From contig NZ_JAPVQY010000036.1 of NCBI RefSeq assembly GCF_027257875.1, positions 20,429 to 84,428 on the forward strand: a stretch of 64,000 nucleotides of DNA, given 5' to 3'. The translations under genes and the position numbers were made by a program. The notes under the pieces are model-generated. The model saw only the letters and a program-made list of their open reading frames with translations. It was not told the DNA's origin and ran no database searches. The DNA comes from Burkholderia sp. IMCC1007 (GTDB lineage Bacteria; Pseudomonadota; Gammaproteobacteria; Burkholderiales; Burkholderiaceae). Of this stretch, positions 47,386 through 54,361 are shown one piece after another; position 1 is the stretch's first letter; each line of letters opens with the position of its first letter.

Positions 47386-48431
47386 GACGCATCCCTCAGA
47401 ATCGTACGGAATCCGATATGTGATGCACCGAGATCGGCTTCCTGCTGTTCGCGCGACGATGCGCGATAGCGCACGCAGTAATCGCGCGAGCACAGGAACG
47501 AGCCGCCCTTGATCACCATCGGCGTATCGTGGCGGCGCGTCGGCGGTGCGACGGCTGCCGTGTCGCCGTTCGTATGCGATTGGTGCGGGCCCGTGTACGC
47601 GTCCTTCGTCCATTCCCATGCGTTGCCGATCATGTCGTAGAGGCGAAAGCCGTTCGCCGCATAGCAGCCGACCGGGGCCAGCCCCGCATGACCGTCCTCG
47701 GCCGTATCGAGCACCGGAAACGCGCCCTGCCAGTAGTTCGCGGCCGGCTTGCCGTTCGCGTCGCGCGGCGCCGCGTCGAGCGACGCGTCGTCGCGGCCGG
47801 CCTTGCCCGCGTATTCCCATTCGGCTTCGGTCGGCAGGTCGCGGCCGAGCCAGTGTGCGTAGGCGAGCGCATCGCGCTGCGTGACGAGCGTCACCGGCAG
47901 GTTGCCGATCCCCTCCACGTCGCTGCCGGGCCCGCGCGGATGCCGCCACGACGCGCCCTTCACCCACGACCACCATGCGAGGTCGCGCGCATTCAACTCG
48001 TCGCGTGTTGGCACATGGAACACCGCCGCACCGCCCTGCTGCTCGGCCTCGGTCACGTAACCGGTCGCCTGCACGAATGCGGCGAACTGCGCGATCGTCA
48101 CGTCGGTCTGGTCGATCCAGAAGCCGCCCACGCGCGTCTTGCCGTCGCCGAGCGGACGCTCGTCCGCATAGCCGCGCGTGCTGCCGAACACGAACGCGCC
48201 GCCGCGCAAGTGCACCATGCCCGCCTTCGGATCGTCGCGCCACTTCGCGGGCAGCCCCGCGTAGCGTTCGCACGCGCGCTCCGAACCGAGCGGCGCGAGC
48301 GCGCGGCCGCGATTCAGCTCGTCGAACGCGCCGCCTGTCGGCGCCGCCGGATTCGCATAGCCCACCGCGAATGCCGCGGCGAACAGCGTGGCGGCAAGCG
48401 CCGAGCCGATCGTCCAGAAGCGCAACCGCAT
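47382..48431 (-). CDS. formylglycine-generating enzyme (SUMF1 domain), exported
   Basis: A 349-residue SUMF1-type protein that should oxidise the sulfatase cysteine to formylglycine. The core runs from about 70 (MVHLRGGAFVFGSTRGYADERP) to the end (GFRTILRD). WEYAGKAG and GNAWEWTKDAYTG are family marks. The copper-binding cysteines are present as C314 and C319 in SFLCSRDYCVRYR. Residues 1-27 form a signal peptide or anchor ending near GYANP, so maturation may occur outside the cytoplasm. It starts 16 bp after the sulfatase stop with a GGGAG site, a close pairing that supports a dedicated maturase. Confidence 0.9.
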   Translation of the reverse strand: MRLRFWTIGSALAATLFAAAFAVGYANPAAPTGGAFDELNRGRALAPLGSERACERYAGLPAKWRDDPKAGMVHLRGGAFVFGSTRGYADERPLGDGKTRVGGFWIDQTDVTIAQFAAFVQATGYVTEAEQQGGAAVFHVPTRDELNARDLAWWSWVKGASWRHPRGPGSDVEGIGNLPVTLVTQRDALAYAHWLGRDLPTEAEWEYAGKAGRDDASLDAAPRDANGKPAANYWQGAFPVLDTAEDGHAGLAPVGCYAANGFRLYDMIGNAWEWTKDAYTGPHQSHTNGDTAAVAPPTRRHDTPMVIKGGSFLCSRDYCVRYRASSREQQEADLGASHIGFRTILRDAS

Positions 48432-48447
48432 CGTATCGCTCCCGGGA

Positions 48448-50397
48448 TCAGTAGTAGCCGCGCGGACGCAGCGGCTCGACGCCGCCGACGTTGCTCATAT
48501 AGGCCTTCCACTGGTCGACCAGCGTGCTGACCACCGACGGGTTCTGTGCCGACACGTCGGTCGTCTCGCCACGGTCCGCCGCGAGGTCGTAAAGCTGCCA
48601 GTGACCGTCGAGCGGGCCGAGCGGCGGCTCGGTCCACAACGCCTTCCAGCGACCATCGGCGCTGCGCAGATACGCGCGGCCATACGCTTCGTCGCCGAAC
48701 GGCGTCGTATGCACTTCGCCGCTAGCCGAACCGATGAGCACCGGCAGCAGCGACTGGCCCGTCACCGGATACACGTAGCGGTTGTTGTAGACCACCTTGC
48801 CCTTGTTCTGGTCGACGCCCGTCAGCGTGTTCACCAGCGGCGGCGCCGGCTGCGACGGCGGCGTGACGCCCGCGACCGCGAGGAACGTCGCCGTGTTGTC
48901 CGTCACGTGTGTGAACGCGCGCAGCGTCGGCAGTTGTTGCGTCTGGCCCGGTAGACGAACGATCGTCGGCGTCGACACGCCGCCTTCGGCCGAATAGCCC
49001 TTCGTGAGCCGGAACGGCGTCGCGCTCACTTCGGCCCAGCGCAGCCCGTATTGCAGCCGCTGCGCGTTCTGCTTGCCGTTGTCGGTGCCGAGCGCGGAAT
49101 AGGTCGGCTCCTGTGCGTTCGCGGTGTCGGTCGCCGTCGGGTCCGCGCCTGAATCGATCGGCCAGCCTTCCGCGCCGTTGTCCGACTGGAACATGATGAA
49201 CGTGTTGTCGTATTCGCCGATGTCCTTCAGGTGCTGGATCAGGAGTCCGATGTTGTAGTCGAGGTTCTCGACCATTCCCGCGTAGATCTCCATGTAGCGC
49301 GCCTGCGCCTTGCGTTCGGCCGGGCTCAGGCTCGACCAGAGCTTGTCGACCTTGCCGGCACCGTAGTCGCTGTAGCCGTCGGCGGCCGAATGCACGGCGC
49401 TGATGTACTTCGCGTTCGCGGTGCCGTCGTTCGCCGTCGCGGGCGACGCCGCCGTCGTTTCGGGCAGGCCGTCGAACGGCTTGAAGTCGGCGGGAATCAG
49501 GCCGAGCGCCTTCTGCCGCGCGATCCGCGCGTTGCGGATCGCATCGTAGCCGGCGTCGTATACGCCCGCGTATTTGTGCAGCCACGGGTCCGGCACCTGC
49601 AGCGGCCAGTGCGGCGACGTGTAGGCCGCGTATGCGAAGAACGGCTTGCCGTCCTGCTTGTTCGAATCGATGTACGAGATCAGTTTCTGCGTGTAGAAAT
49701 TCGTCGAATAGAACACGGGCGGGCTGCCGCCCGTACCGCCCGGCTGTCCGGGCTGGCCCGGCTGCACGTAGCGGCCGTCTTCCGTGTAGTTCGACGAGCC
49801 GGCCGCCTCGTGCGCAAAGTGGTTCGTCGCGGCGCCGCCGAGCAGCACGTAGCTGTGCTCGAAGCCCCATTGGTCCGGCGTCTGCCCGCTGCCCGTCGTG
49901 CTGCCGACGATCCCCGAGCCGATGTGCCACTTGCCCGCGATGTACGTGTGATAGCCGGCGTCCTTCAGCAGTTGTGCGAACGACAGCGCGCGATCGTTCA
50001 GGTAGCCCTCGTAGCCGGGCAGGCCGCGCCGCTCGTCGGTCGGCACGCCCATCGTGCCTTCGCCGACCAGGTGGTGATCGGTGCCGGAAATCAGCATCGC
50101 GCGCGTGATCGCGCAGACGGTGCCGGTGTGATGGTTCGACAGGATGCGGCCCGATGCGACGAGCGCGTCGAGGTTCGGCGTGTTGATCTCGCCGCCGAAT
50201 GCATGGATGTCGGAATAGCCGAGATCGTCGGCCATGATGTACAGGATGTTCGGGTGCTTGGCCGCCGGCGTCGCGCTCGCCTGCGGCGGCGGATCGCTGT
50301 CGACGCCGCCGCACGACGCGAGCGACACCGCGCCGGCAATCGCGGCGCAGACGACACGGAAACGAAAAGCATGCAACGGCGACGCGGACTTTTTCAT
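48448..50397 (-). CDS. arylsulfatase, predicted lipoprotein, with unusual CAITR active-site motif
   Basis: A 649-residue sulfatase of the AtsA type. A lipobox (SLASC, Cys29) predicts an outer- or inner-membrane lipoprotein. Metal ligands D57-D58 are in IMADDLGYSDIHAFGG, and GKWHIG, SPHW and FQSDNGAEGWP follow as in other sulfatases. The formylglycine site reads C95-A-I-T-R99, where the usual pattern is CxPxR or CxAxR, so the third position is isoleucine. It is first in the operon with its maturase. Sulfate-ester cleavage for sulfur supply is the likely role, provided the cysteine is converted. The ATG at 50397 gives the signal peptide. Confidence 0.9.
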   Translation of the reverse strand: MKKSASPLHAFRFRVVCAAIAGAVSLASCGGVDSDPPPQASATPAAKHPNILYIMADDLGYSDIHAFGGEINTPNLDALVASGRILSNHHTGTVCAITRAMLISGTDHHLVGEGTMGVPTDERRGLPGYEGYLNDRALSFAQLLKDAGYHTYIAGKWHIGSGIVGSTTGSGQTPDQWGFEHSYVLLGGAATNHFAHEAAGSSNYTEDGRYVQPGQPGQPGGTGGSPPVFYSTNFYTQKLISYIDSNKQDGKPFFAYAAYTSPHWPLQVPDPWLHKYAGVYDAGYDAIRNARIARQKALGLIPADFKPFDGLPETTAASPATANDGTANAKYISAVHSAADGYSDYGAGKVDKLWSSLSPAERKAQARYMEIYAGMVENLDYNIGLLIQHLKDIGEYDNTFIMFQSDNGAEGWPIDSGADPTATDTANAQEPTYSALGTDNGKQNAQRLQYGLRWAEVSATPFRLTKGYSAEGGVSTPTIVRLPGQTQQLPTLRAFTHVTDNTATFLAVAGVTPPSQPAPPLVNTLTGVDQNKGKVVYNNRYVYPVTGQSLLPVLIGSASGEVHTTPFGDEAYGRAYLRSADGRWKALWTEPPLGPLDGHWQLYDLAADRGETTDVSAQNPSVVSTLVDQWKAYMSNVGGVEPLRPRGYY

Positions 50398-50428
50398 TGT
50401 TGTTGACGCTCGATCTACGGGATCGGCG

Positions 50429-50456
50429 ATCTTAGCGTCGCTCGCGCAGCGCCCAA
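50429..50456 (-). promoter_or_regulatory. possible promoter of the sulfatase operon
   Basis: On the minus strand a -35-like TTGGGC (50456-50451), a 16-bp spacer and a -10 TAAGAT (50434-50429) end 31 bp before the sulfatase start. The fit is moderate. Confidence 0.4.
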
Positions 50457-50522
50457 AGTCGGATTCGTCACATGCTAACGGGGTGGGGGAATATGTATGG
50501 TGGTCCGATGGTGTCCGTCTGC

Positions 50523-50546
50523 ACCGGACCGGACCGGACCGGACCG
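50523..50546. repeat. 5-bp tandem repeat (ACCGG), four to five units
   Basis: ACCGG is repeated four times and followed by ACCGA, in the 290-bp gap between the sulfatase gene and the divergent membrane protein gene. It is about 130 bp from the sulfatase start and 140 bp from the other. Such a tract can vary in length by slippage. Confidence 0.75.
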
Positions 50547-50687
50547 ATTTTGAGATGAACGACGGGATCCGCGACGCATAATCCCGTCGCACGCCACGAC
50601 TAAAACGAGCCGACCGCATCGCATGATGCGCGTCGCAGACACGGCGAGCGGAACCATCCCGATCACCCAATTCACCCTGGAGAGCCG

Positions 50688-51401
50688 ATGTCAAAAATCA
50701 CGGAAGTGCTGAAAGTGCTATCGACGTGCGAACCCTATCGCCCTGCAAAAGGCCTGTCGATGGAGCGGGCGCGAAAAGTCGCGAGAATCCTGCTCGCGGG
50801 AGGCGGCGTCTGTTTCGTGCTGCTCGGCGCATTGGCGCTTTGGCACAAGGCGTCACCGTCACCGTGGCAGCAGTATGTCGCCCTCGTGTTCTACGTACTG
50901 ACAGTCTTGTTCAGCCTGCTATCCCTCGTCGTAGAACCTATCGCCGGCATCATCCAGATGTTCCGCTGGAAATCGGAAACGCTGAACACCATCACGCGTG
51001 AAGTCGAGACCGACGAGAGCCATGCACGGCTGCTGGCCGGCTTCGACGACAGCACGCTCGAGTACGCGCGACACTTCCTGCAACTCAAGGTGAAGCGTCT
51101 CGACGCGCGCGTCGTTTCGTTCTTTGGCGGCGGAACGGCCGCGTACGCGCTGCTTGCCGTAACGCTCTCGAACATCAAGGACGCAGGCGGATTGCCGTGG
51201 TTGCAGAGTACGCTGACAAACGGATTCGTTTCCGGAAATTTCCTGAACACCGCCGTCGTATGGGGCATTGCATTCGTCTTCGGGTTCTCCGTCGGCTCGA
51301 TGGTGTTGAAGGTGGTCCAGTCACGCTATGTCTATCAAGTCGAACTGATCGAGCTCGTGTTACTGCAACGCACGATGGCGAAGGCGGTCACGAGCGCTTG
51401 A
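50688..51401 (+). CDS. hypothetical membrane protein, four predicted helices
   Basis: A 237-residue protein of unknown family. Hydrophobic segments lie at about 35-52, 65-85, 145-160 and 190-212 in the pattern of two pairs separated by a soluble stretch (TDESHARLLAGFDDSTLEYARHFLQLKVKRLDAR). A TGGAGAG site precedes the ATG. GC content is slightly lower than the neighbours. It is divergent from the sulfatase operon and adjacent to the truncated MFS gene. The function is not recognisable. Confidence 0.65.
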   Translation: MSKITEVLKVLSTCEPYRPAKGLSMERARKVARILLAGGGVCFVLLGALALWHKASPSPWQQYVALVFYVLTVLFSLLSLVVEPIAGIIQMFRWKSETLNTITREVETDESHARLLAGFDDSTLEYARHFLQLKVKRLDARVVSFFGGGTAAYALLAVTLSNIKDAGGLPWLQSTLTNGFVSGNFLNTAVVWGIAFVFGFSVGSMVLKVVQSRYVYQVELIELVLLQRTMAKAVTSA

Positions 51402-51446
51402 CGCCGTCAGCACGGCGGACGGCGCGCAACCGCGCATCTCGCGCGC

Positions 51447-51857
51447 TCATCCGGCACGCCCCGCCGCCACCGGCATCGCACGCCGCGACGCAATCCGCAA
51501 CGCGAGCACGCCGCCGACGAGCAGCGCCACGGCGACCAGCAGCAGCGCCAGGTCGTACGAATGCGTGACGTCCTTGATGTGTCCCATCACCGGCGGCAGC
51601 ACAAGCCCCGCGATGTTCGCGACCGCGTTGATCAGCGCGATGGACGCAGCGGCCGTGAGACCCGACACGTACTCGGTCGTCACGGCCCGGAACACCGGCG
51701 TCGCGGCCCAGTTGAACCCGACCGCAATACGAGCAACGCATACGCAACGGGCAGCACGGGCGTAGATCGCACCGATCAGCAGCGCGCCGGCCAGCAGTAG
51801 CGGCACGCCGAGATGCAGCGCGCGTTCGCCGCCGAGATCCGAAGGTCTGCTCGACAC
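51447..51857 (-). pseudogene. truncated MFS transporter, C-terminal fragment
   Basis: Only about the last third of a major facilitator of the anion/cation symporter type remains (NWAATPVFRAVTTEYVSGLTAAASIALINAVANIAGLVLPPVMGHIKDVTHSYDLALLLVAVALLVGGVLALRIASRR). The N-terminal eight or so helices are absent, and the stretch YARAARCVCVARIAVGF before the conserved part looks frame-disturbed. The break near 51857 marks the edge of the following accessory region, so the insertion or deletion that brought those genes in probably destroyed this one. Confidence 0.75.
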
Positions 51858-51928
51858 CTGCTAAAGTTCCGGTCGATCTTTGGAAAGGAATATGTAAGAA
51901 TTGCATGACTTATCCGGAGAAAGTCCAG

Positions 51929-52393
51929 ATGTCGAAATGTCCGAGTTTTGCCACAGCCTTCCATGCAAACATGACCGCGTTGCATATGCCCGTTCCAACG
52001 ACTCTTTTCGCAACGCTTCAAACGTCTGTCACGAGCGTTGCCGCGATGATGGGAATCCTGAAGACATTAGGTGCAGATGCAACGGTCGGTGAACTGATTG
52101 GTGCAACGACGAAGCTCGAGGTCGTCACCGTCGGCAGTTCGATTCTGGGCAGCATCTATCTGGGCGCGGTCATCGGCAGCTTGATGGTCGCAACCGATGC
52201 GTCATTGGCGTGTGGAATCGGCAGGCGAGGAACCAATATGTCTTTGGCGGTCGCTCAATGGGGCACACGTTACGGACTCGCGGTTCACCCTTTTGTCATG
52301 GCTCAAATCCTGCGCCATCCCGAAGTGCTTGCACCGGGCCCGCATAGCTATCTCGGCCTGAAGGCGAACACCGCGATCCGAGGTGCGCAATGA
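51929..52393 (+). CDS. small hydrophobic protein, first of a coupled pair, possible membrane-active toxin
   Basis: A 154-residue protein without a recognised family. It has a mildly hydrophobic stretch at about 23-47 (TLFATLQTSVTSVAAMMGIL) and a glycine-rich membrane segment at about 69-95 (SSILGSIYLGAVIGSLMVAT). A soluble tail follows (QWGTRYGLAVHPFVMAQILRHPEVL). The ATG at 51929 has GGAGAAA 6 bp upstream; an ATG at 51905 would add 8 residues. Its stop overlaps the next start as ATGA. Lower GC than the chromosome and the adjacent broken MFS gene suggest transfer. A pore-forming effector is one idea, not shown. Confidence 0.6.
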   Translation: MSKCPSFATAFHANMTALHMPVPTTLFATLQTSVTSVAAMMGILKTLGADATVGELIGATTKLEVVTVGSSILGSIYLGAVIGSLMVATDASLACGIGRRGTNMSLAVAQWGTRYGLAVHPFVMAQILRHPEVLAPGPHSYLGLKANTAIRGAQ

Positions 52394-52593
52394 AGTGGAT
52401 TGCAGATCGATTCCTCCTCATCGTCACGGCATTGGTTGTCACGGCCGTAGGCTGGACGATCATCAGCGCGACAGGCGAATGGTTTCCGCTCCTGATGATG
52501 GTGACCGCGTTCGCTTCACTGTGGATCGACAACACGCGCCTGCGCAAGCTGCTCGAACAGAACGGCATCGATCCGCGCCGACGCAAGCGTTAG
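52390..52593 (+). CDS. small two-helix membrane protein, partner of the preceding gene
   Basis: A 67-residue protein with two membrane helices (FLLIVTALVVTAVGWTIIS and FPLLMMVTAFASLWI) and a basic, arginine-rich end (RLRKLLEQNGIDPRRRKR). It overlaps the upstream gene by 4 bp, so it is made together with it. Small integral membrane proteins coupled to hydrophobic toxins often serve as immunity, and that is the suggestion here. No family is recognised. Confidence 0.55.
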   Translation: MKWIADRFLLIVTALVVTAVGWTIISATGEWFPLLMMVTAFASLWIDNTRLRKLLEQNGIDPRRRKR

Positions 52594-52732
52594 TCCCTCG
52601 CGCGAAAAGCCCGCTGTTAGTACGTGTGCCGTAACCAACACCGTATCGTCGAACAGCAGAAGCGCGATTGCCGCGGCCACATCGCGCAACGTGTCGAAAT
52701 TGTCTGGTCCTCGGCGCAAATCCCCTGATGAT

Positions 52733-52785
52733 CTCGTCGCGAAGCACGATCGTTGCACGTCCTTCGTCACGTTACATTCTTCTAC
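52733..52785 (-). pseudogene. possible remnant of a third immunity-like paralog
   Basis: The 19-mer at 52767-52785 matches 16 of 19 bases of that at 53385-53403, which covers the stop of the twin-CX10C gene and the start of the first paralog. In the minus frame it gives a GTG start and TK, then, after a frameshift, TIVLRDE, which resembles TIVFYDE of the 103-residue paralog. Beyond that the similarity fades. It may be a decayed third copy. Confidence 0.28.
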
Positions 52786-52790
52786 CAGCG

Positions 52791-53072
52791 TCAGCGACTG
52801 CCGTCACGCGGCCTCGGAAGAGGTTCAAGCGTCACACTCATGTATTTCTCAATGCATGGCTGCCCAGCAGCGATAAGATTCAGCATTGCCGCGCCGAGTC
52901 GACGCGCAAACTCGTCATCAATTTGATAGTCGAACTCGTCCAACAGGATCGGCATTTCGAGAACGCCTTGCAATTGCGGCGCGAGTTTGTCCGGATCAGC
53001 AGCTCTTACGGTAAGGCTCTGCTGGTCCTCGTCGTAAGTCACCACGACGGCGTAAGGCGAGTGCTTGGTCAT
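52791..53072 (-). CDS. small acidic protein, second of two tandem paralogs, possible immunity protein
   Basis: A 93-residue cytoplasmic protein. Its sequence lines up with the 103-residue neighbour: MTKHSPYAVVVTYDED against MSKPRRATIVFYDEE, and IDDEFARRLGAAML against ITDEDARRLGGMAL. Residues YDE (13-15) and ARRLG (56-60) are shared in order and spacing, apart from a 7-residue gap. It starts 4 bp after the neighbour's stop, in one operon with it and with the twin-CX10C gene. The pairing of a larger protein with duplicated small acidic partners suggests immunity. The family is not recognised. Confidence 0.65.
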   Translation of the reverse strand: MTKHSPYAVVVTYDEDQQSLTVRAADPDKLAPQLQGVLEMPILLDEFDYQIDDEFARRLGAAMLNLIAAGQPCIEKYMSVTLEPLPRPRDGSR

Positions 53073-53076
53073 TTTT

Positions 53077-53388
53077 TCAGTCCGTGCCCGGGCGCCGAAC
53101 AGGAGACCAGTCGACGGAACCGGCCTCCGCAAACTTGAGCCGTTCGCGTAATTCCGGATGTACGCCCGCCTGCATCAGCAGCGCCATGCCGCCCAATCGC
53201 CGCGCATCCTCGTCGGTAATCGGGCACCCGTCGTTCGGTTCGGCATGCGGCGGAATCGTGATGGCGACGCCTGCATTCAGTTCGCGGTCAAGTACGGCCT
53301 GCACGTCCTTGCGCAACACGGTGCACAGCGTAACCTGTTCGGTCTCCTCGTCGTAAAACACAATGGTGGCGCGTCTCGGTTTGCTCAT
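53077..53388 (-). CDS. small acidic protein, first of two tandem paralogs, possible immunity protein
   Basis: A 103-residue cytoplasmic protein, paralogous to the next gene downstream (shared YDE at 12-14 and DEDARRLG at 59-66). It begins only 1 bp after the stop of the 235-residue gene, and the GAGGAA ribosome site lies inside the last codons of that gene. Production is therefore tightly linked to it. It is acidic, lacks signal or membrane segments and would act in the cytoplasm. The family is not recognised; immunity to the upstream protein is an inference from gene order. Confidence 0.68.
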   Translation of the reverse strand: MSKPRRATIVFYDEETEQVTLCTVLRKDVQAVLDRELNAGVAITIPPHAEPNDGCPITDEDARRLGGMALLMQAGVHPELRERLKFAEAGSVDWSPVRRPGTD

Positions 53389-53389
53389 G

Positions 53390-54097
53390 TCACATTCCTC
53401 TACAAGTCTGGAATTTTTCGAAAGCACGTTGCCTGCACAGTGCGTAGGTCCTGGGGTCTTTATACATCGCGCCAACGGCCGCACACATTTCCATGTCGAT
53501 TTCGTATCGTGCGAAACACTGTTCCTCTTGATACGGGTCGACAGCCGCCATGGTCAAAGCGTCGCCCCAAGATGAATCGTCGAGCGAGAACGGTGTCGCG
53601 TCGCTGAGGAACGGACTGTCAATGCGTCCGGACGCGATGCCCGCAACACCACTGCCTGTGCTCGCTATAACGCTCTCCAGGTATCCTATCAACTCATCTG
53701 CCGATACATCGCTTGGCCTTGCCCAACTCGGGATCGGCTTGTCGACAGAAGGCAACGCCATCGGAGCCACTCTACCGAACCGGTTCCCACGAGGGAAAGG
53801 GGGCATGGATGGCTCACCACCAGAAGCGCCGCCACTGACCGCCAAGCGCTCGATCTCGACGACGACCCGTCCATCCTCGATGGCAGACTTGAGCACATCG
53901 AGCGGTGCACCACGGACTGCGTCAAGGCCCAACTGTCGCACGTACATCACCGCATTCGTCGTCAGGCCCGCATACTTCGGCCAGTGCAGCATCAGCTCGG
54001 AGATTGCGGCGCGTTGACTGGCCGACAACGTCGCACGTCCCGCACGCGTCAGCGTCGCGCGCTTTCCAGAACCCAATTCAATCGCAATCGAAGCCAT
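53390..54097 (-). CDS. hypothetical 235-aa protein with C-terminal twin CX10C domain, possible effector
   Basis: No family is recognised. The first 85 residues are an alpha/beta region (SQRAAISELMLHWPKYAGLTTNAVMYVRQLG...LKSAIEDGRVVVEIERL). A low-complexity, proline- and serine-rich middle follows. The last 45 residues hold Cys194, Cys205, Cys221 and Cys232, a symmetrical CX10C-X15-CX10C arrangement in two predicted helices, reminiscent of twin CX9C helical hairpins. There is no signal peptide. It leads an operon with two tandem paralogs immediately downstream, the arrangement of an effector with immunity genes. Which secretion route, if any, is unknown; no VgrG, PAAR or Rhs gene is in the window. 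Confidence 0.6.
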   Translation of the reverse strand: MASIAIELGSGKRATLTRAGRATLSASQRAAISELMLHWPKYAGLTTNAVMYVRQLGLDAVRGAPLDVLKSAIEDGRVVVEIERLAVSGGASGGEPSMPPFPRGNRFGRVAPMALPSVDKPIPSWARPSDVSADELIGYLESVIASTGSGVAGIASGRIDSPFLSDATPFSLDDSSWGDALTMAAVDPYQEEQCFARYEIDMEMCAAVGAMYKDPRTYALCRQRAFEKFQTCRGM

Positions 54098-54361
54098 TCG
54101 AAACCCCGGCGTTACCGTCGGGCGAATCTACTTTTCGATACGCGATGCCACAAGCTCGCGGTTTTCATGGAACACGCAAAAAGCCCGCGCTCGACGGGGC
54201 TGACGGCTCGCATCGTTTCCCTGAAACACGCCGTCGGAGCGCTGCCGCTCGCGGTTTTGGCTCAGGTAGGCGCCCGCATTCCGGACGTGTGCACGTGTGT
54301 ACGCCCTGCGTCGGAAATCTTTAAATTCTGTTACCTGCCCCAGGCAGTCCCTGTCGCTCGC

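Noticed and set aside
52516..52770. Minus-strand frame of 84 codons after the second small paralog
   Set aside because: It overlaps the 67-aa membrane gene, starts only with GTG and shows no paralog features past the first residues; treated as a possible remnant, not a gene.
54333..54350. Short CTGCC/GGCAG hairpin after the EamA gene
   Set aside because: A 5-bp stem with a 3-nt loop is within chance expectation.
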